Source: UKL13-2 sp031414695 (lineage in GTDB: Bacteria > Pseudomonadota > Gammaproteobacteria > Burkholderiales > Usitatibacteraceae). Taken from it: a stretch of 64,000 bases of DNA. Made by a program: the position numbers and the translations under genes. Under the pieces are notes generated by a model. The model was not told the origin of the DNA. It did no database searches and worked only from the letters and a program-made list of their open reading frames with translations. This document shows positions 26,136 to 35,564 of the stretch, one piece after another (position 1 is the first letter of the stretch; every line of letters starts with the position of its first letter). The stretch is from positions 1 through 64,000 of the forward strand of contig JANNWG010000029.1 in NCBI GenBank assembly GCA_031414695.1. Reading direction: 5' to 3'.

Positions 26136-26738
26136 TCAGCTTTCGTCAAATCGTGTAACAGCATCATTAAGCTGCGCGCGTTCATGCCGAATGCTGTCAC
26201 GAGGATAACGCGCTTGGCGGGTGCTGTGACTTTCAAATAAGGTGATTTCAACGGGCGCATCATCGAATGTTATTTCGTATGAATAGCCACCGTCCTCCAT
26301 TGCGCGCGCTGGTTTGAATGTGTTGCTGCGTTGTTGTGTTGCGTGATGTTCGCGAATTTCGAATACCACATCTTCGTTGAGCAAGAATAATTCAAAACGC
26401 TTCACGTCAACGCCGATAAGCTCTAACTGTATCGCGCTAAATTCATTCGCAGTGCCGTTTAATACGCTGCCAGCTAGCCACGGTTTAAATGCGTCTAACC
26501 ACTGCATTGCACGTAATGCCGCTTCGCGCAATGCCTGCAATGCAATCGGCTGCGTGTCGCTAGCAAATAGGGCGTGGTGTTCACGCAATGCCATTTCAAT
26601 TTCTTGATTGTCAGGCAACGATTGTTTGTCCGAAACGCCTAGCGATTTCGCTGCCTTCAGCTTGGCCTGATGATAATCATCGAGCCCCTCGGCGATAAGT
26701 GCGGCGGCGCGCTGAGCAATGTCTTGACGTAAATTCAT
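26136..26738 (-). CDS. Nucleotidyltransferase-like protein of unknown function
   Basis: A 200-residue soluble protein. The first part (RAAALIAEGLDDYHQAKLKA) and the motif PWLAGSVLNGTANEFSAIQL recall a betaproteobacterial family with a minimal nucleotidyltransferase core, in which G-S is followed by an acidic D-x-D pair. Here the expected acidic pair appears as Q-x-E (IQLEL), so catalysis is doubtful. It is placed just downstream of mrcA on the same strand, 22 bp away, a neighbourhood that may mean co-transcription. Family memory is moderate; no function is claimed. Confidence 0.6.
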   Translation of the reverse strand: MNLRQDIAQRAAALIAEGLDDYHQAKLKAAKSLGVSDKQSLPDNQEIEMALREHHALFASDTQPIALQALREAALRAMQWLDAFKPWLAGSVLNGTANEFSAIQLELIGVDVKRFELFLLNEDVVFEIREHHATQQRSNTFKPARAMEDGGYSYEITFDDAPVEITLFESHSTRQARYPRDSIRHERAQLNDAVTRFDES

Positions 26739-26760
26739 GGTAACAAACAGTAGATGGTAA

Positions 26761-29085
26761 TCAGAAGATTTGATTCTTCACTTCTTCAGAGGGCTTGTTT
26801 GCTTCACGTAGGGCGGAAGGACCATCTCCAGCATTGCCAATATTTTCGGAGTACACAAATTCTGTCATTGGCTTACCGTCTTTACTGTCGCCAATGGCGA
26901 TGGAGGCAATGCCGCCAGGCACTGTAAATTCGCGCTCCTTCACGCCTTTCATGGAGCGCGCCATGTAATGCATCCAGATTGGCAATGCCGCTTGTCCGCC
27001 AGTTTCGTTATTACCCAAGTCGGCTGGATTATCAAAGCCAATCCAAGCAATGCCAATTTGGGTGGAGCTAAAGCCTGCAAACCACGCATCGAAGTGATCG
27101 TTTGTTGTGCCTGTTTTGCCGCCTAAATCATTGCGACCCAAGCTCATTGCGCGCGCCGCCGTGCCGTAGCGCACCACATCGCGCATGATTGAATTCATCA
27201 AAAACGCATTGCGCGGGTCAATTACCCGCTCGGCGGTATTGGTTATAGCCTCATCAGTCGTGGCGATTTGCGGTGCAGCGGTAAATAGAACCGTGCCTTT
27301 ATCGTCAGTGATGCGCGTAATAAAGTAAGGTTTGATGCGAAAGCCGCCGTTAGCAAATACGGAATATGCCCCCGCCATTTGCAGCGGCGTTGTACTGCCC
27401 GCGCCGAGCGCCATCGTGGGGTATGCGGGGTGTTGCTTTGCGTCAAAACCAAAACGCGTAATGTAGTCCTGCGCATATTGCGGTGTGATGGCTTGGATAA
27501 TGCGAATTGACACCATGTTTTTTGATTTTGCTAAGGCTTGGCGTAAACGCATTGGCCCTTCATATTTGCCGTCGTAGTTTTTTGGCTCCCACGACTGCCC
27601 GCCATTACGTCCCGGATCAAACACGATAGGCGCATCGTTGATGACGGTGGCAGGGGTGAAGCCTTTTTCAAGCGCGGCTGAGTAGATAAATGGCTTAAAT
27701 GAGGAGCCTGGCTGACGCAGCGCTTGGGTGACGTGATTAAATTTATTCGCGGTGAAATCAAAACCACCTGCAAGCGCGCGAATAGAGCCGTCTTGTGGGT
27801 CGAGCGAAACAAACGCGGCTTCGACTTTAGGCAGCTGCATAATCATCGGCGCGCCTTTGTCATCGGCGCCAATTCGGATCACCGAGCCGCGTACTATTTT
27901 TACAGTCGTTGCTTTATCGCTTAAGGCTTTTGCCACGAACTTTAAGGCGTCACCCGTTAGTGTGATGCTGTCACCCCTTTTGGTGAGTGCGACTACTTGC
28001 TTTGCATCCATTGCAGTAACCACGGCGGGCATTAAATCACCAATAATTTCACGCTCAGCTAAGGCTTCTTCAATGGCATCTTCTTCGGCAACTTTATCTT
28101 TTGGCAAATTGACCAAAGCTTCAGGGCCGCGATAGCCGTGGCGGCGGTCGTATTCGAGCACGCCTTTACGAAGTGCCGCATTAGCACTTTCTTGATCGGC
28201 TTTTTTGATTGTGGTAATGACGCGGATGCCGCTCACATAGGTTTTGTCGCCATATTGTTCAAAGACTTCTTGGCGCGCCATTTCGGCTATGTATTCGCCA
28301 TTGAGTGAATACATTTGGCGTTCGCGATTAAATTTGAGCACTTCGGCTCGCGCGGCAGCAAGTTTAGGCTCGTCTAAAAATTTTAATTCGCCCATACGGC
28401 GCAGCACATATTGTTGACGTAGCGTGGCGCGTTTGATGTTGTTAAAGGGGTTGTATTGTGACGGCGCCTTAGGCAATCCCGCCAACATGGCCGCTTCTGC
28501 CGCGCTAAGTAGGCGCACATCTTTGTTGTAATAGACACGGCTCGCGGCGGCAAAACCATGCGCACGGTTGCCTAAAAAGATATGGTTTAAGTAAATCTCA
28601 AAAATCTGATCTTTAGATAAATTGGCTTCAATTTTGTAAGCGAGTAACCACTCCGATACTTTTCGGGTAATCGAAAACTCCGTCGATAAGAAGAAATTAC
28701 GCGCAACTTGCTGAGTAATAGTGGAGGCGCCACCTTTCGACTTGCCTGCCGCAATCGCCGCCCCACCTGCGCGCACTAAGCCGAGCCAATCTACACCTCC
28801 ATGTTGATAAAAACGTTCATCTTCGGCCGCTAAGATGGCCTGTTTCATGACATCTGGAAAGTCGCCCACTTTAAGAAATGAACGCTTTTCTTCCCCAAAC
28901 TCACCGATTAAGTCACCTTCAGCGGTATAAATTTTGAGCGGCAACTTAGGGCGGTAATCCGTTACGGCCTCAATTGAGGGCAAATTTGGATATAGCAATG
29001 CCACCGTTAAGCCCGCCACACCGATGGCGACCAACACGAGCGAGACCAACAAAATAGCAGGATAAAACCACCAGCGAATGATCAT
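26761..29085 (-). CDS. mrcA: Penicillin-binding protein 1A (bifunctional glycosyltransferase/transpeptidase)
   Basis: A 774-residue class A PBP: an N-terminal membrane anchor, a GT51 glycosyltransferase domain (AAEDERFYQHGGVDWLGLVR, GGASTITQQVARN, EIYLNHIFLGNRAHG), an OB-like insert and a transpeptidase domain with S-x-x-K at Ser461 (PGSSFKPF), S-x-N (SKNMVS) and KTGTT. It polymerises and cross-links peptidoglycan at the periplasmic face of the inner membrane. Its position divergent from pilM is the conserved one in many proteobacteria. Confidence 0.97.
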   Translation of the reverse strand: MIIRWWFYPAILLVSLVLVAIGVAGLTVALLYPNLPSIEAVTDYRPKLPLKIYTAEGDLIGEFGEEKRSFLKVGDFPDVMKQAILAAEDERFYQHGGVDWLGLVRAGGAAIAAGKSKGGASTITQQVARNFFLSTEFSITRKVSEWLLAYKIEANLSKDQIFEIYLNHIFLGNRAHGFAAASRVYYNKDVRLLSAAEAAMLAGLPKAPSQYNPFNNIKRATLRQQYVLRRMGELKFLDEPKLAAARAEVLKFNRERQMYSLNGEYIAEMARQEVFEQYGDKTYVSGIRVITTIKKADQESANAALRKGVLEYDRRHGYRGPEALVNLPKDKVAEEDAIEEALAEREIIGDLMPAVVTAMDAKQVVALTKRGDSITLTGDALKFVAKALSDKATTVKIVRGSVIRIGADDKGAPMIMQLPKVEAAFVSLDPQDGSIRALAGGFDFTANKFNHVTQALRQPGSSFKPFIYSAALEKGFTPATVINDAPIVFDPGRNGGQSWEPKNYDGKYEGPMRLRQALAKSKNMVSIRIIQAITPQYAQDYITRFGFDAKQHPAYPTMALGAGSTTPLQMAGAYSVFANGGFRIKPYFITRITDDKGTVLFTAAPQIATTDEAITNTAERVIDPRNAFLMNSIMRDVVRYGTAARAMSLGRNDLGGKTGTTNDHFDAWFAGFSSTQIGIAWIGFDNPADLGNNETGGQAALPIWMHYMARSMKGVKEREFTVPGGIASIAIGDSKDGKPMTEFVYSENIGNAGDGPSALREANKPSEEVKNQIF

Positions 29086-29122
29086 GCGAACCTAAACAAA
29101 GTTAAAAACGTTAATGTTGATT

Positions 29123-29360
29123 ATCCTAGAAACGGCAGTTGGACGGGTGTGAGTGTACGTTTTTCGGACTTCATAGCAAGGCGCGACGACGAAGCAGGCC
29201 TTATCCTGCAAGGAGAAGCAACGCCGCAAGGGAGTTTGAAAAACGTGCAATCGCATCCGTAGCGTGAGTCACCATATTGTTAAACGGTGTAATTCACTAA
29301 GACGCCTTTATACATGCGCTCTTTCAAGCAACTTCAGCGGTCAACTGCCGTTTCTAGGAT
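29123..29360. mobile_element. 238-bp MITE-like element with 19-bp perfect inverted repeats
   Basis: The ends ATCCTAGAAACGGCAGTTG (29123-29141) and CAACTGCCGTTTCTAGGAT (29342-29360) are exact inverted copies. The inside has no gene; it includes AAGGCGCGACGACGAAGCAG and a related AGCAACGCCGCAAGG segment. No clear target duplication is visible. It sits between the divergent mrcA and pilM promoters, so it could affect either gene. Confidence 0.75.
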
Positions 29361-29780
29361 TATAGCCACCCCCCTTAGTCGGGGATGGCGCGGTTCTGCC
29401 AAATAGTGTCAAGATAGTGGCAACCCGCTGATAAGTAAAAGATAACAACAGCACAGAACGCAAAAATTCGGGTTGTCGTGCGCGGAATATCGTCGCATTC
29501 ACGAGAAAATAAGTCGATTTTTTAAAAAAGCTTTACACAATAGTGACTTGTTGCTAAGATTTAATGTAAATTATGTGATGTTGTTTATAATGTTATCGTT
29601 TTAATGTATTGATTTAATGTTCTTCATGTGTTTTTATACGTTTCTGGTCATTAGTAATAAAAACAGTTTGTGATAAATTGTTAAATTGCTTCATTTGTTG
29701 TTTGCATCGTGAAAACTGTCCTGAATAAATAGCATCCCGTCGGGCTCAACCCCCTCGTCCACTCGAAGGCTTAACCTTCC
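29361..29780. other. Upstream region of the pil operon
   Basis: This 420-bp gap becomes very AT-rich toward pilM. TATAAT at 29586-29591 is a possible -10 box, but no matching -35 hexamer is convincing at normal spacing. Apart from a C/G-rich patch (CCCCTTAGTCGGGGATGG) next to the MITE-like element I see no further structure. Confidence 0.35.
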
Positions 29781-30878
29781 ATGCTTAAAGAAAAACTGGC
29801 GGATCAGTTCGAATTCCTCCGATCCAAAGCGCCACCGCTTGTCGGGGTTGACATTAGCTCGTCCTTTATTAAGATCGTTGAGATTGTCGAGGCAGGCAAG
29901 GGTTTGTATCGCGTTGAGCGCTATGTAATTGAGCCATTGCCGCGCGATACCGTCTCCGACGGCAATATTGCTAATATTGAAGCAGCCGGCGAAGTGATGA
30001 AGCGCGCCCACAAGCAACTAGGCACGCGCATTAAAAATATCGCCTTAGCATTGCCATCCGCCGCCGTTATCACCAAAAAAGTCTTGCTTACAGCCAACCA
30101 GCGCGAAGAAGACATGGAGTTTCAAGTCCAGTCTGAAGCAAATCAATATATTCCGTTCAGTCTCGACGAAGTTAACCTAGATTTTCAAGTCATTGGTCCT
30201 GCGCCAAACAGTGAAATCGAAGTGGAAGTGTTAATTGCGGCGTCGCGCAAAGAAAAAATCGAAGATCGTGTAGCCGTGGCAGAAGCTGCAGGCTTAAAGA
30301 CAATCGTGATGGATGTTGAGTCATATGCGTCGCTTGCTGCATTTGAGATGATAAAAGGCGCTGCCACTGGCATTGAAGATAAAGACGTGACGGCTATTGT
30401 TGATATTGGTGCGCAAACGACACGCGTGACTGTGATGACCGAAGATCAACAAGTGTATTCGCGTGAACAGCAGCTAGGTGGTTATCAACTTACGCAAGAT
30501 ATATCGCGACAATTTGGTATGCCCGTTGAAGAGGCCGAAGTTGCTAAAAAAACCGGTGGCCTGCCAGAAAACTACGGTCCTGACGTGCTGCAACCGTTTA
30601 ACGAAAAAATTGTGCTGGAAATTTCTCGTGCATTGCAGTTTTTCTTTACCTCAACCCAGTTCAATAAAGTCGATCACATTGTTTTGAGCGGCGGTTGTGC
30701 AATGCTAGATGGATTAGAAGAAATGGTTGCACAGCGTACGCAAGTACATACGATTGTGGCAAATCCATTCGCCAATATGGCACTGTCGTCAAAAATCAAA
30801 CCGCGCCAGCTTACTGTCGATGCGCCAGCGTTGATGATAGCTTGTGGTCTGGCGATGCGGAGGTTTGACCCTTCATGA
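29781..30878 (+). CDS. pilM: Type IV pilus assembly ATPase-fold protein PilM
   Basis: A 365-residue cytoplasmic actin-like protein (LVGVDISSSFIKIVEI, VDIGAQTTRVTVM, IVLSGGCAMLDGLEEMV as nucleotide-binding motifs). It binds the PilN N-terminus and links the inner-membrane PilNO platform to the motor. First gene of the pilMNOPQ operon; its stop overlaps pilN by four bases. The length is family-typical. Confidence 0.97.
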   Translation: MLKEKLADQFEFLRSKAPPLVGVDISSSFIKIVEIVEAGKGLYRVERYVIEPLPRDTVSDGNIANIEAAGEVMKRAHKQLGTRIKNIALALPSAAVITKKVLLTANQREEDMEFQVQSEANQYIPFSLDEVNLDFQVIGPAPNSEIEVEVLIAASRKEKIEDRVAVAEAAGLKTIVMDVESYASLAAFEMIKGAATGIEDKDVTAIVDIGAQTTRVTVMTEDQQVYSREQQLGGYQLTQDISRQFGMPVEEAEVAKKTGGLPENYGPDVLQPFNEKIVLEISRALQFFFTSTQFNKVDHIVLSGGCAMLDGLEEMVAQRTQVHTIVANPFANMALSSKIKPRQLTVDAPALMIACGLAMRRFDPS

Positions 30879-31561
30879 TTCGCATAAATCTACTTCCTCA
30901 TCGCGAAGTTCGCCGCAAAGCGCGGCAGCAGCAATTTGGCATATTGGCGGCGATTACAGCGGTAATAGCGCTCGCGATCGTTGGTCTACTATGGACGCTA
31001 TTTAATGCGCAAGTAGACAACCAAAAAGAACGCAATAAGTTTATGACCGAAGAAATTGCGAAATTAGATAAGCAAATTGAAGAAATTAAGCGCATTCGCG
31101 AAGAAACAGCCTCGTTGTTATCTAAAAAGCAGGTCGTCGAAAGCTTACAGCTTAATCGTTCAGAACCGGTACAGCTACTAGATCAAATGTTGCGCCAACT
31201 ACCTGAAGGTTTATACCTAAAGTCAATTAAGCAAGCGGGTAATAAAGTCAACGTAACCGGCTTTACGCAATCACAAGCTCGTGTTTCAGCATTTATGCGA
31301 AATATAGAAGCCTCTCCATTTTTAGAAAATCCGAATCTCATTGAAATTAAAGCGGTGACTGTAAATCAGGTGCGCGCCAATGAATTTAATCTAGATTTCT
31401 TCATTAAACGCGCTAAACCTGAAGTTACAAAAGGCGGGTCTCCAGCCAAAATCGCGGCGCCTGCTAAAGCTGCACCAGGTGCTACACCTGTGGCACCTGT
31501 AACGCCTACAGCACCGCCCGCGCCTGCTGTACCAGCCAAGCCAGCGGAGAAAAAAGCATGA
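30875..31561 (+). CDS. pilN: Type IV pilus inner-membrane protein PilN
   Basis: A 228-residue bitopic protein beginning MIRINLLPHREVRRKARQQQ, where INLLPHRE is the conserved PilM-binding motif, then one membrane helix, a coiled coil and a ferredoxin-like periplasmic domain. The C-terminus is extended by a Pro/Ala/Thr-rich tail of about 45 residues, longer than in most PilN. It overlaps pilM and pilO by four bases at each end. Confidence 0.95.
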   Translation: MIRINLLPHREVRRKARQQQFGILAAITAVIALAIVGLLWTLFNAQVDNQKERNKFMTEEIAKLDKQIEEIKRIREETASLLSKKQVVESLQLNRSEPVQLLDQMLRQLPEGLYLKSIKQAGNKVNVTGFTQSQARVSAFMRNIEASPFLENPNLIEIKAVTVNQVRANEFNLDFFIKRAKPEVTKGGSPAKIAAPAKAAPGATPVAPVTPTAPPAPAVPAKPAEKKA

Positions 31562-32232
31562 ACGGCTTAACAAAATGGATTGAAGACTTAAAGCAGCTTG
31601 ATCCCAAAAACCCTGGTAATTGGCCTTGGCTATTTAAGATTGGCGCTTTTTTACTTATTTTTGTAGCCGTCTTCATCGCCGCTTGGTTTCTGCTATTCGA
31701 AGCGCAGCTTGCAGAGCTTGATAAAGAAGAGAAAAAAGAAAACGATCTGAAGACTACTTTTATTGAGAAGAAAAAACTCGCGGTCAACTTAGAAGCATAT
31801 CAAGCGCAGCGGCAAGAAATTGAACAATCCTTCGGCGCTTTGCTGAAGCAGCTACCAACAAAATCAGAAATTGAAGCCTTAATTATTGATATCAATAGCG
31901 CCGGTTTGGGGCGTGGCTTACAATTTGAGCTGTTTAAGCCCGCACAAACTGAGGTCTTTACGGAGTTCTATGCCGAAAAGCCAGTTGATTTGAAAGTAAC
32001 GGGTAATTATCACGACTTAGGGGCTTTTGCGAGTGATGTTTCGAAGTTGCCACGCATCGTGCTTCTGAATGAATTGAAAATTGACAATACCAAAGATGGG
32101 ATTTTGTCGATGGAAGCCAAAGCTAGAACATATCGCTATCTAGATCCTGAAGAAATAGCAGCGCAACGTAAAACAGCGGTGAAAGCAGCGCCCGGTGCGC
32201 CCGCACCGCCACCTAAGGCGGGAGGCAAATAA
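31558..32232 (+). CDS. pilO: Type IV pilus inner-membrane protein PilO
   Basis: A 224-residue bitopic protein: a short cytoplasmic part (DLKQLDPKNPGNWPW), a membrane helix, a coiled coil (LAELDKEEKKENDLKTTFIE) and a periplasmic ferredoxin-like domain. PilO dimerises with PilN and contacts PilP. It ends with a Pro/Ala tail and shares its last base with the pilP start. Confidence 0.95.
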   Translation: MNGLTKWIEDLKQLDPKNPGNWPWLFKIGAFLLIFVAVFIAAWFLLFEAQLAELDKEEKKENDLKTTFIEKKKLAVNLEAYQAQRQEIEQSFGALLKQLPTKSEIEALIIDINSAGLGRGLQFELFKPAQTEVFTEFYAEKPVDLKVTGNYHDLGAFASDVSKLPRIVLLNELKIDNTKDGILSMEAKARTYRYLDPEEIAAQRKTAVKAAPGAPAPPPKAGGK

Positions 32233-32777
32233 TGATGATAACTAAATTACGAAAAAGCCTCAGCCTGCTCGCTGTATTGATGCCAGTTTTTCTTGTCGCA
32301 GGTTGTGGCGAAGGATTTTCCGATCTTCGTGGCTTTGTCAAAGATTCAGAAAAAACGGTTACTCGTAAAATTGAAGCCCTGCCTTTAGTAAAGCCATTTA
32401 CGCCATTTGCTTATGAAGGCTTTGATTTGCCGGACCCATTTAAACCGCGCAAGCTAGCAATTAAACAAGAAAACGCGGGCGCCAATGCGCCTGACTTAAA
32501 TCGACGTAAAGAAGCGCTCGAAGCTTTTCCGCTAGAGCAGTTAAAAATGGTTGGCACGTTGAACCAGTCAAATGTTATGTACGCGCTTGTGCGTGCTGAA
32601 AAAACGGTTTATCGCGTTAAAAAAGGCAACTATATCGGTCAGAACTTTGGCTTGATCGTCGACATTACAGAATCCGAAATCAAACTGAAAGAAATCGTGC
32701 AAGACACGGCGGGTGATTGGGCAGAACGTGAAAGCGTGCTCCCATTGCTCGAAGGCCCAGTGCCGGGAGGAAAATAG
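32232..32777 (+). CDS. pilP: Type IV pilus lipoprotein PilP
   Basis: A 181-residue lipoprotein with lipobox VAGC (signal LSLLAVLMPVFLVAGC) and the PilP core ending in a small beta domain (LEQLKMVGTLNQSNVMYALV, VKKGNYIGQNFG). It bridges the PilNO complex to the PilQ secretin across the periplasm. The pilQ start lies two bases downstream of its stop. Confidence 0.96.
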   Translation: MMITKLRKSLSLLAVLMPVFLVAGCGEGFSDLRGFVKDSEKTVTRKIEALPLVKPFTPFAYEGFDLPDPFKPRKLAIKQENAGANAPDLNRRKEALEAFPLEQLKMVGTLNQSNVMYALVRAEKTVYRVKKGNYIGQNFGLIVDITESEIKLKEIVQDTAGDWAERESVLPLLEGPVPGGK

Positions 32778-32779
32778 CT

Positions 32780-34906
32780 ATGCAAGTCACATCGAAATTA
32801 TCATTATTCCGATTGCCAACATTGGTAACGTGCGTTGCCCTTGCAGGGATTGCGTTTGCTGCAATAAGCCCTGCAAATGCGCAAGAAAAAAATGTGTTGG
32901 AGTCGGTGACCGCGAATACGCAAACGGTTGGTAAAGTCGTCATCCGCGCCACGTTTAAGTCGCCACTGACGGCGGTGCCCAACGGTTTTACCGTATCTAA
33001 CCCAGCAAGAATTGCGATCGATTTACCCAACACGACTAATGGCACTGAGAAGTCCGTTGTAGATATTGGCCAAGGTGATATTAAAACCATCAATATTGTC
33101 GAATCTGGCACACGCACTAGGCTCGTAATGAATTTGGCACGTGCACTGACTTATACCTCGACTATTGAAGAACGTACATTGGTGCTCTCTGTTGATGGCA
33201 CAAGCGCTGGCATAATGCGTGAAACTGCACAAATTACTAAATTTGCCGAGCCACCATTACAGTCGGCAACAGCAGCGCAACGTCAAGCGGTACGTGACGT
33301 AGATTTCCGACGTGGCCCTAATGGCGAAGGCCGCGTAGTAGTCGATTTATCATCTGCTACTTCCGGTATTGATATTCGTCAGCAGGGCAAAGTGGTAATC
33401 ATTGATTTTATTAATACCGCTGTCCCCAAAAACTTGCAGCGCCGCTTAGATGTGTTGGATTTTGGTACGCCGATACGCTTTGTTGATGTGCTGGATCAGG
33501 GCGCAAACGGCCGTATGATAATTGAGCCGCGTGGCTTGTGGGAATATTCTGCCTATCAAACCGATACGCAATTTATTGTTGAGGTGAAACAGATTAAAGA
33601 AGACCCTAATAAACTGACGCAAGGGTTAGGTTATAACGGTGAAAAACTATCGCTAAACTTTCAAAACATTGAGGTACGTGCCGTGTTGCAAGTGATTGCT
33701 GACTTCACTGGCCTAAATATCATCACACGTGACACCGTAGGCGGCAGCTTGACGTTGCGTTTAAAAGATGTGCCGTGGGATCAAGCGCTCGATATTATTT
33801 TGCAATCAAAAGGATTATCAAAGCGTAAAAATGGCAATGTAGTTTTAATTGCGCCCGCCGATGAGCTTGCTACGCAAGAAAAACTTGCACTTGAAGTTGC
33901 TCAACAGACAACAGAGTTAGAGCCGCTTCGTACCGAAACGCATTTGTTGTCATACGCAAAAGCTGCGGATGTTCGCACAATCTTAAGTGATGGTCAGCAA
34001 AAAATTCTCTCTAAACGCGGCTCTATCACGGTTGATGTAAGAACAAACACAATTTTTGTGCAAGATGTGCCTGCTCGACTCGACGATGTACGACGTTTAA
34101 TTGCGCAGCTCGATATTCCATTGCGCCAAGTACAAATTGAAGCGCGCATCGTGATTGCTGATGATCGATTTGGTCGTGATTTGGGCGTCAGATTTGGAGT
34201 TGCTGCTGGGTTGACCGCCAATAATCGTAACGTTGGCGTATCTAATAGTATCGGTAACGCAAGTCAGATAGCAGGCGGCGGCTCCCCCATAGCAGTTGCA
34301 GGATCGTCGGGAGTCAATGTCGACTTACCTGCTGCTGGAGCGGCTGCACTAGGATTAACTTTCCTAAATCTTGGCAATGGCAATCTGGTTAATCTCGAAT
34401 TGACTGCACTTGAAGCAGATCGACGAGGTAAAGTGGTGTCAAATCCAAGGATTCTTACTGTAGATAAGCGTAAGGCAATTATTTTGCAGGGCACGGAAAT
34501 ACCTTATCCTACACAATCGACGAGTGGTGGTGTCACCATTGCTTTTAAACAGGCTGTACTATCCTTAGAGGTGACGCCGCAAATTACGCCGGATGACAAA
34601 ATCTTGTTGGATATTACCGTAAAGAAAGACGCAGTCGGCGAGCGTATTCAATTTTCTGGCGGCACCATCCCAACGATTGATAAAAAAGAATTAAGCACAT
34701 TAATTTTGGTTGAAAACGGTGATACTGCAGTACTAGGTGGAGTTTATGAGCAGGTCACTAGAACTGACGTTCGTAAAATTCCGCTACTCGGTGACGTTCC
34801 ATTCGTTGGTAATTTGTTCAAGTCAACCATCAAACAAGATGACAAAACTGAACTCTTAATTTTTATTACCCCGCGCATTATTAAAGATCAGCTAAACGTT
34901 CGTTAA
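32780..34906 (+). CDS. pilQ: Type IV pilus secretin PilQ
   Basis: The 708-residue outer-membrane secretin has a signal peptide (ending PANAQEK), two AMIN domains that bind peptidoglycan, a secretin/TonB short N-terminal domain (LSLNFQNIEVRAVLQVIADF), an N1 domain and the secretin core (VVSNPRILTVDKRKAIILQG, TEIPYPT, VTPQITPDDKILLDI). A Gly/Ala/Asn-rich loop within the core probably forms the gate region. Last pil gene, followed by a strong terminator. Confidence 0.97.
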   Translation: MQVTSKLSLFRLPTLVTCVALAGIAFAAISPANAQEKNVLESVTANTQTVGKVVIRATFKSPLTAVPNGFTVSNPARIAIDLPNTTNGTEKSVVDIGQGDIKTINIVESGTRTRLVMNLARALTYTSTIEERTLVLSVDGTSAGIMRETAQITKFAEPPLQSATAAQRQAVRDVDFRRGPNGEGRVVVDLSSATSGIDIRQQGKVVIIDFINTAVPKNLQRRLDVLDFGTPIRFVDVLDQGANGRMIIEPRGLWEYSAYQTDTQFIVEVKQIKEDPNKLTQGLGYNGEKLSLNFQNIEVRAVLQVIADFTGLNIITRDTVGGSLTLRLKDVPWDQALDIILQSKGLSKRKNGNVVLIAPADELATQEKLALEVAQQTTELEPLRTETHLLSYAKAADVRTILSDGQQKILSKRGSITVDVRTNTIFVQDVPARLDDVRRLIAQLDIPLRQVQIEARIVIADDRFGRDLGVRFGVAAGLTANNRNVGVSNSIGNASQIAGGGSPIAVAGSSGVNVDLPAAGAAALGLTFLNLGNGNLVNLELTALEADRRGKVVSNPRILTVDKRKAIILQGTEIPYPTQSTSGGVTIAFKQAVLSLEVTPQITPDDKILLDITVKKDAVGERIQFSGGTIPTIDKKELSTLILVENGDTAVLGGVYEQVTRTDVRKIPLLGDVPFVGNLFKSTIKQDDKTELLIFITPRIIKDQLNVR

Positions 34907-34935
34907 CAAAATCTCAACGCTTTGCAGCGCATAAC

Positions 34936-34970
34936 AAAATTACGGGGCACATTGTGCCCCGTAATTTTTT
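34936..34970 (+). terminator. Rho-independent terminator after pilQ
   Basis: A perfect hairpin with stem ATTACGGGGCAC / GTGCCCCGTAAT and four-base loop is followed by a T run. It ends the pil operon and is 30 bp before aroK, implying a separate start or read-through for aroKB. Confidence 0.9.
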
Positions 34971-35000
34971 ATATACGCACAGCAGTAAAACGTTTTTTAC

Positions 35001-35537
35001 ATGACGACTCATCAAAATATATATCTCATTGGCATGCCGGGTTCGGGTAAGAGCACGGTAGGTAAGGCGTTAGGCAAACATTTGCAAATGCCCTTTGTTG
35101 ATACCGATGAAGAGATTGTCAAACGCAATGGTGTAGCAATTTCGACAATTTTTGAAATTGAAGGTGAAGCAGGTTTTCGGCTGCGCGAATCTACTTTGAT
35201 AGCAGAATTAACGACGTTTACCAACATCGTTTTAGCAACGGGTGGCGGTGCAATATTAAATGCAGAAAGTCGCGCAAAATTACGTGCAAACGGCATCGTT
35301 GTGTATCTCAAGGCCGATATTGACGTGTTGGTGCAACGCACCTCGCGCATCCAAGGTAAGCGTAACAAACGCCCATTGCTAGCAGTTGATAATGTGGGAG
35401 AACGGCTACGTGAATTAATGTTGATTCGTCAGCCTTTGTACACTGAAACCGCGCACATCACAGTAGATGCAAACAACACGAATCGCACTAAATTTATTCA
35501 GCAATTAATGCATACGATTGCCGCGTGCAACATTTAA
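35001..35537 (+). CDS. aroK: Shikimate kinase
   Basis: A 178-residue P-loop kinase (GMPGSGKSTVGKALG) with the shikimate-binding DTDEEI and the GEAGFRLRE motif, and the ATGGGA Walker-B-like region. It phosphorylates shikimate in the aromatic amino acid pathway. aroK-aroB behind pilQ is a conserved arrangement in proteobacteria. Confidence 0.96.
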   Translation: MTTHQNIYLIGMPGSGKSTVGKALGKHLQMPFVDTDEEIVKRNGVAISTIFEIEGEAGFRLRESTLIAELTTFTNIVLATGGGAILNAESRAKLRANGIVVYLKADIDVLVQRTSRIQGKRNKRPLLAVDNVGERLRELMLIRQPLYTETAHITVDANNTNRTKFIQQLMHTIAACNI

Positions 35538-35564
35538 GTATTAAAAAATATTGAAGCACTCACT

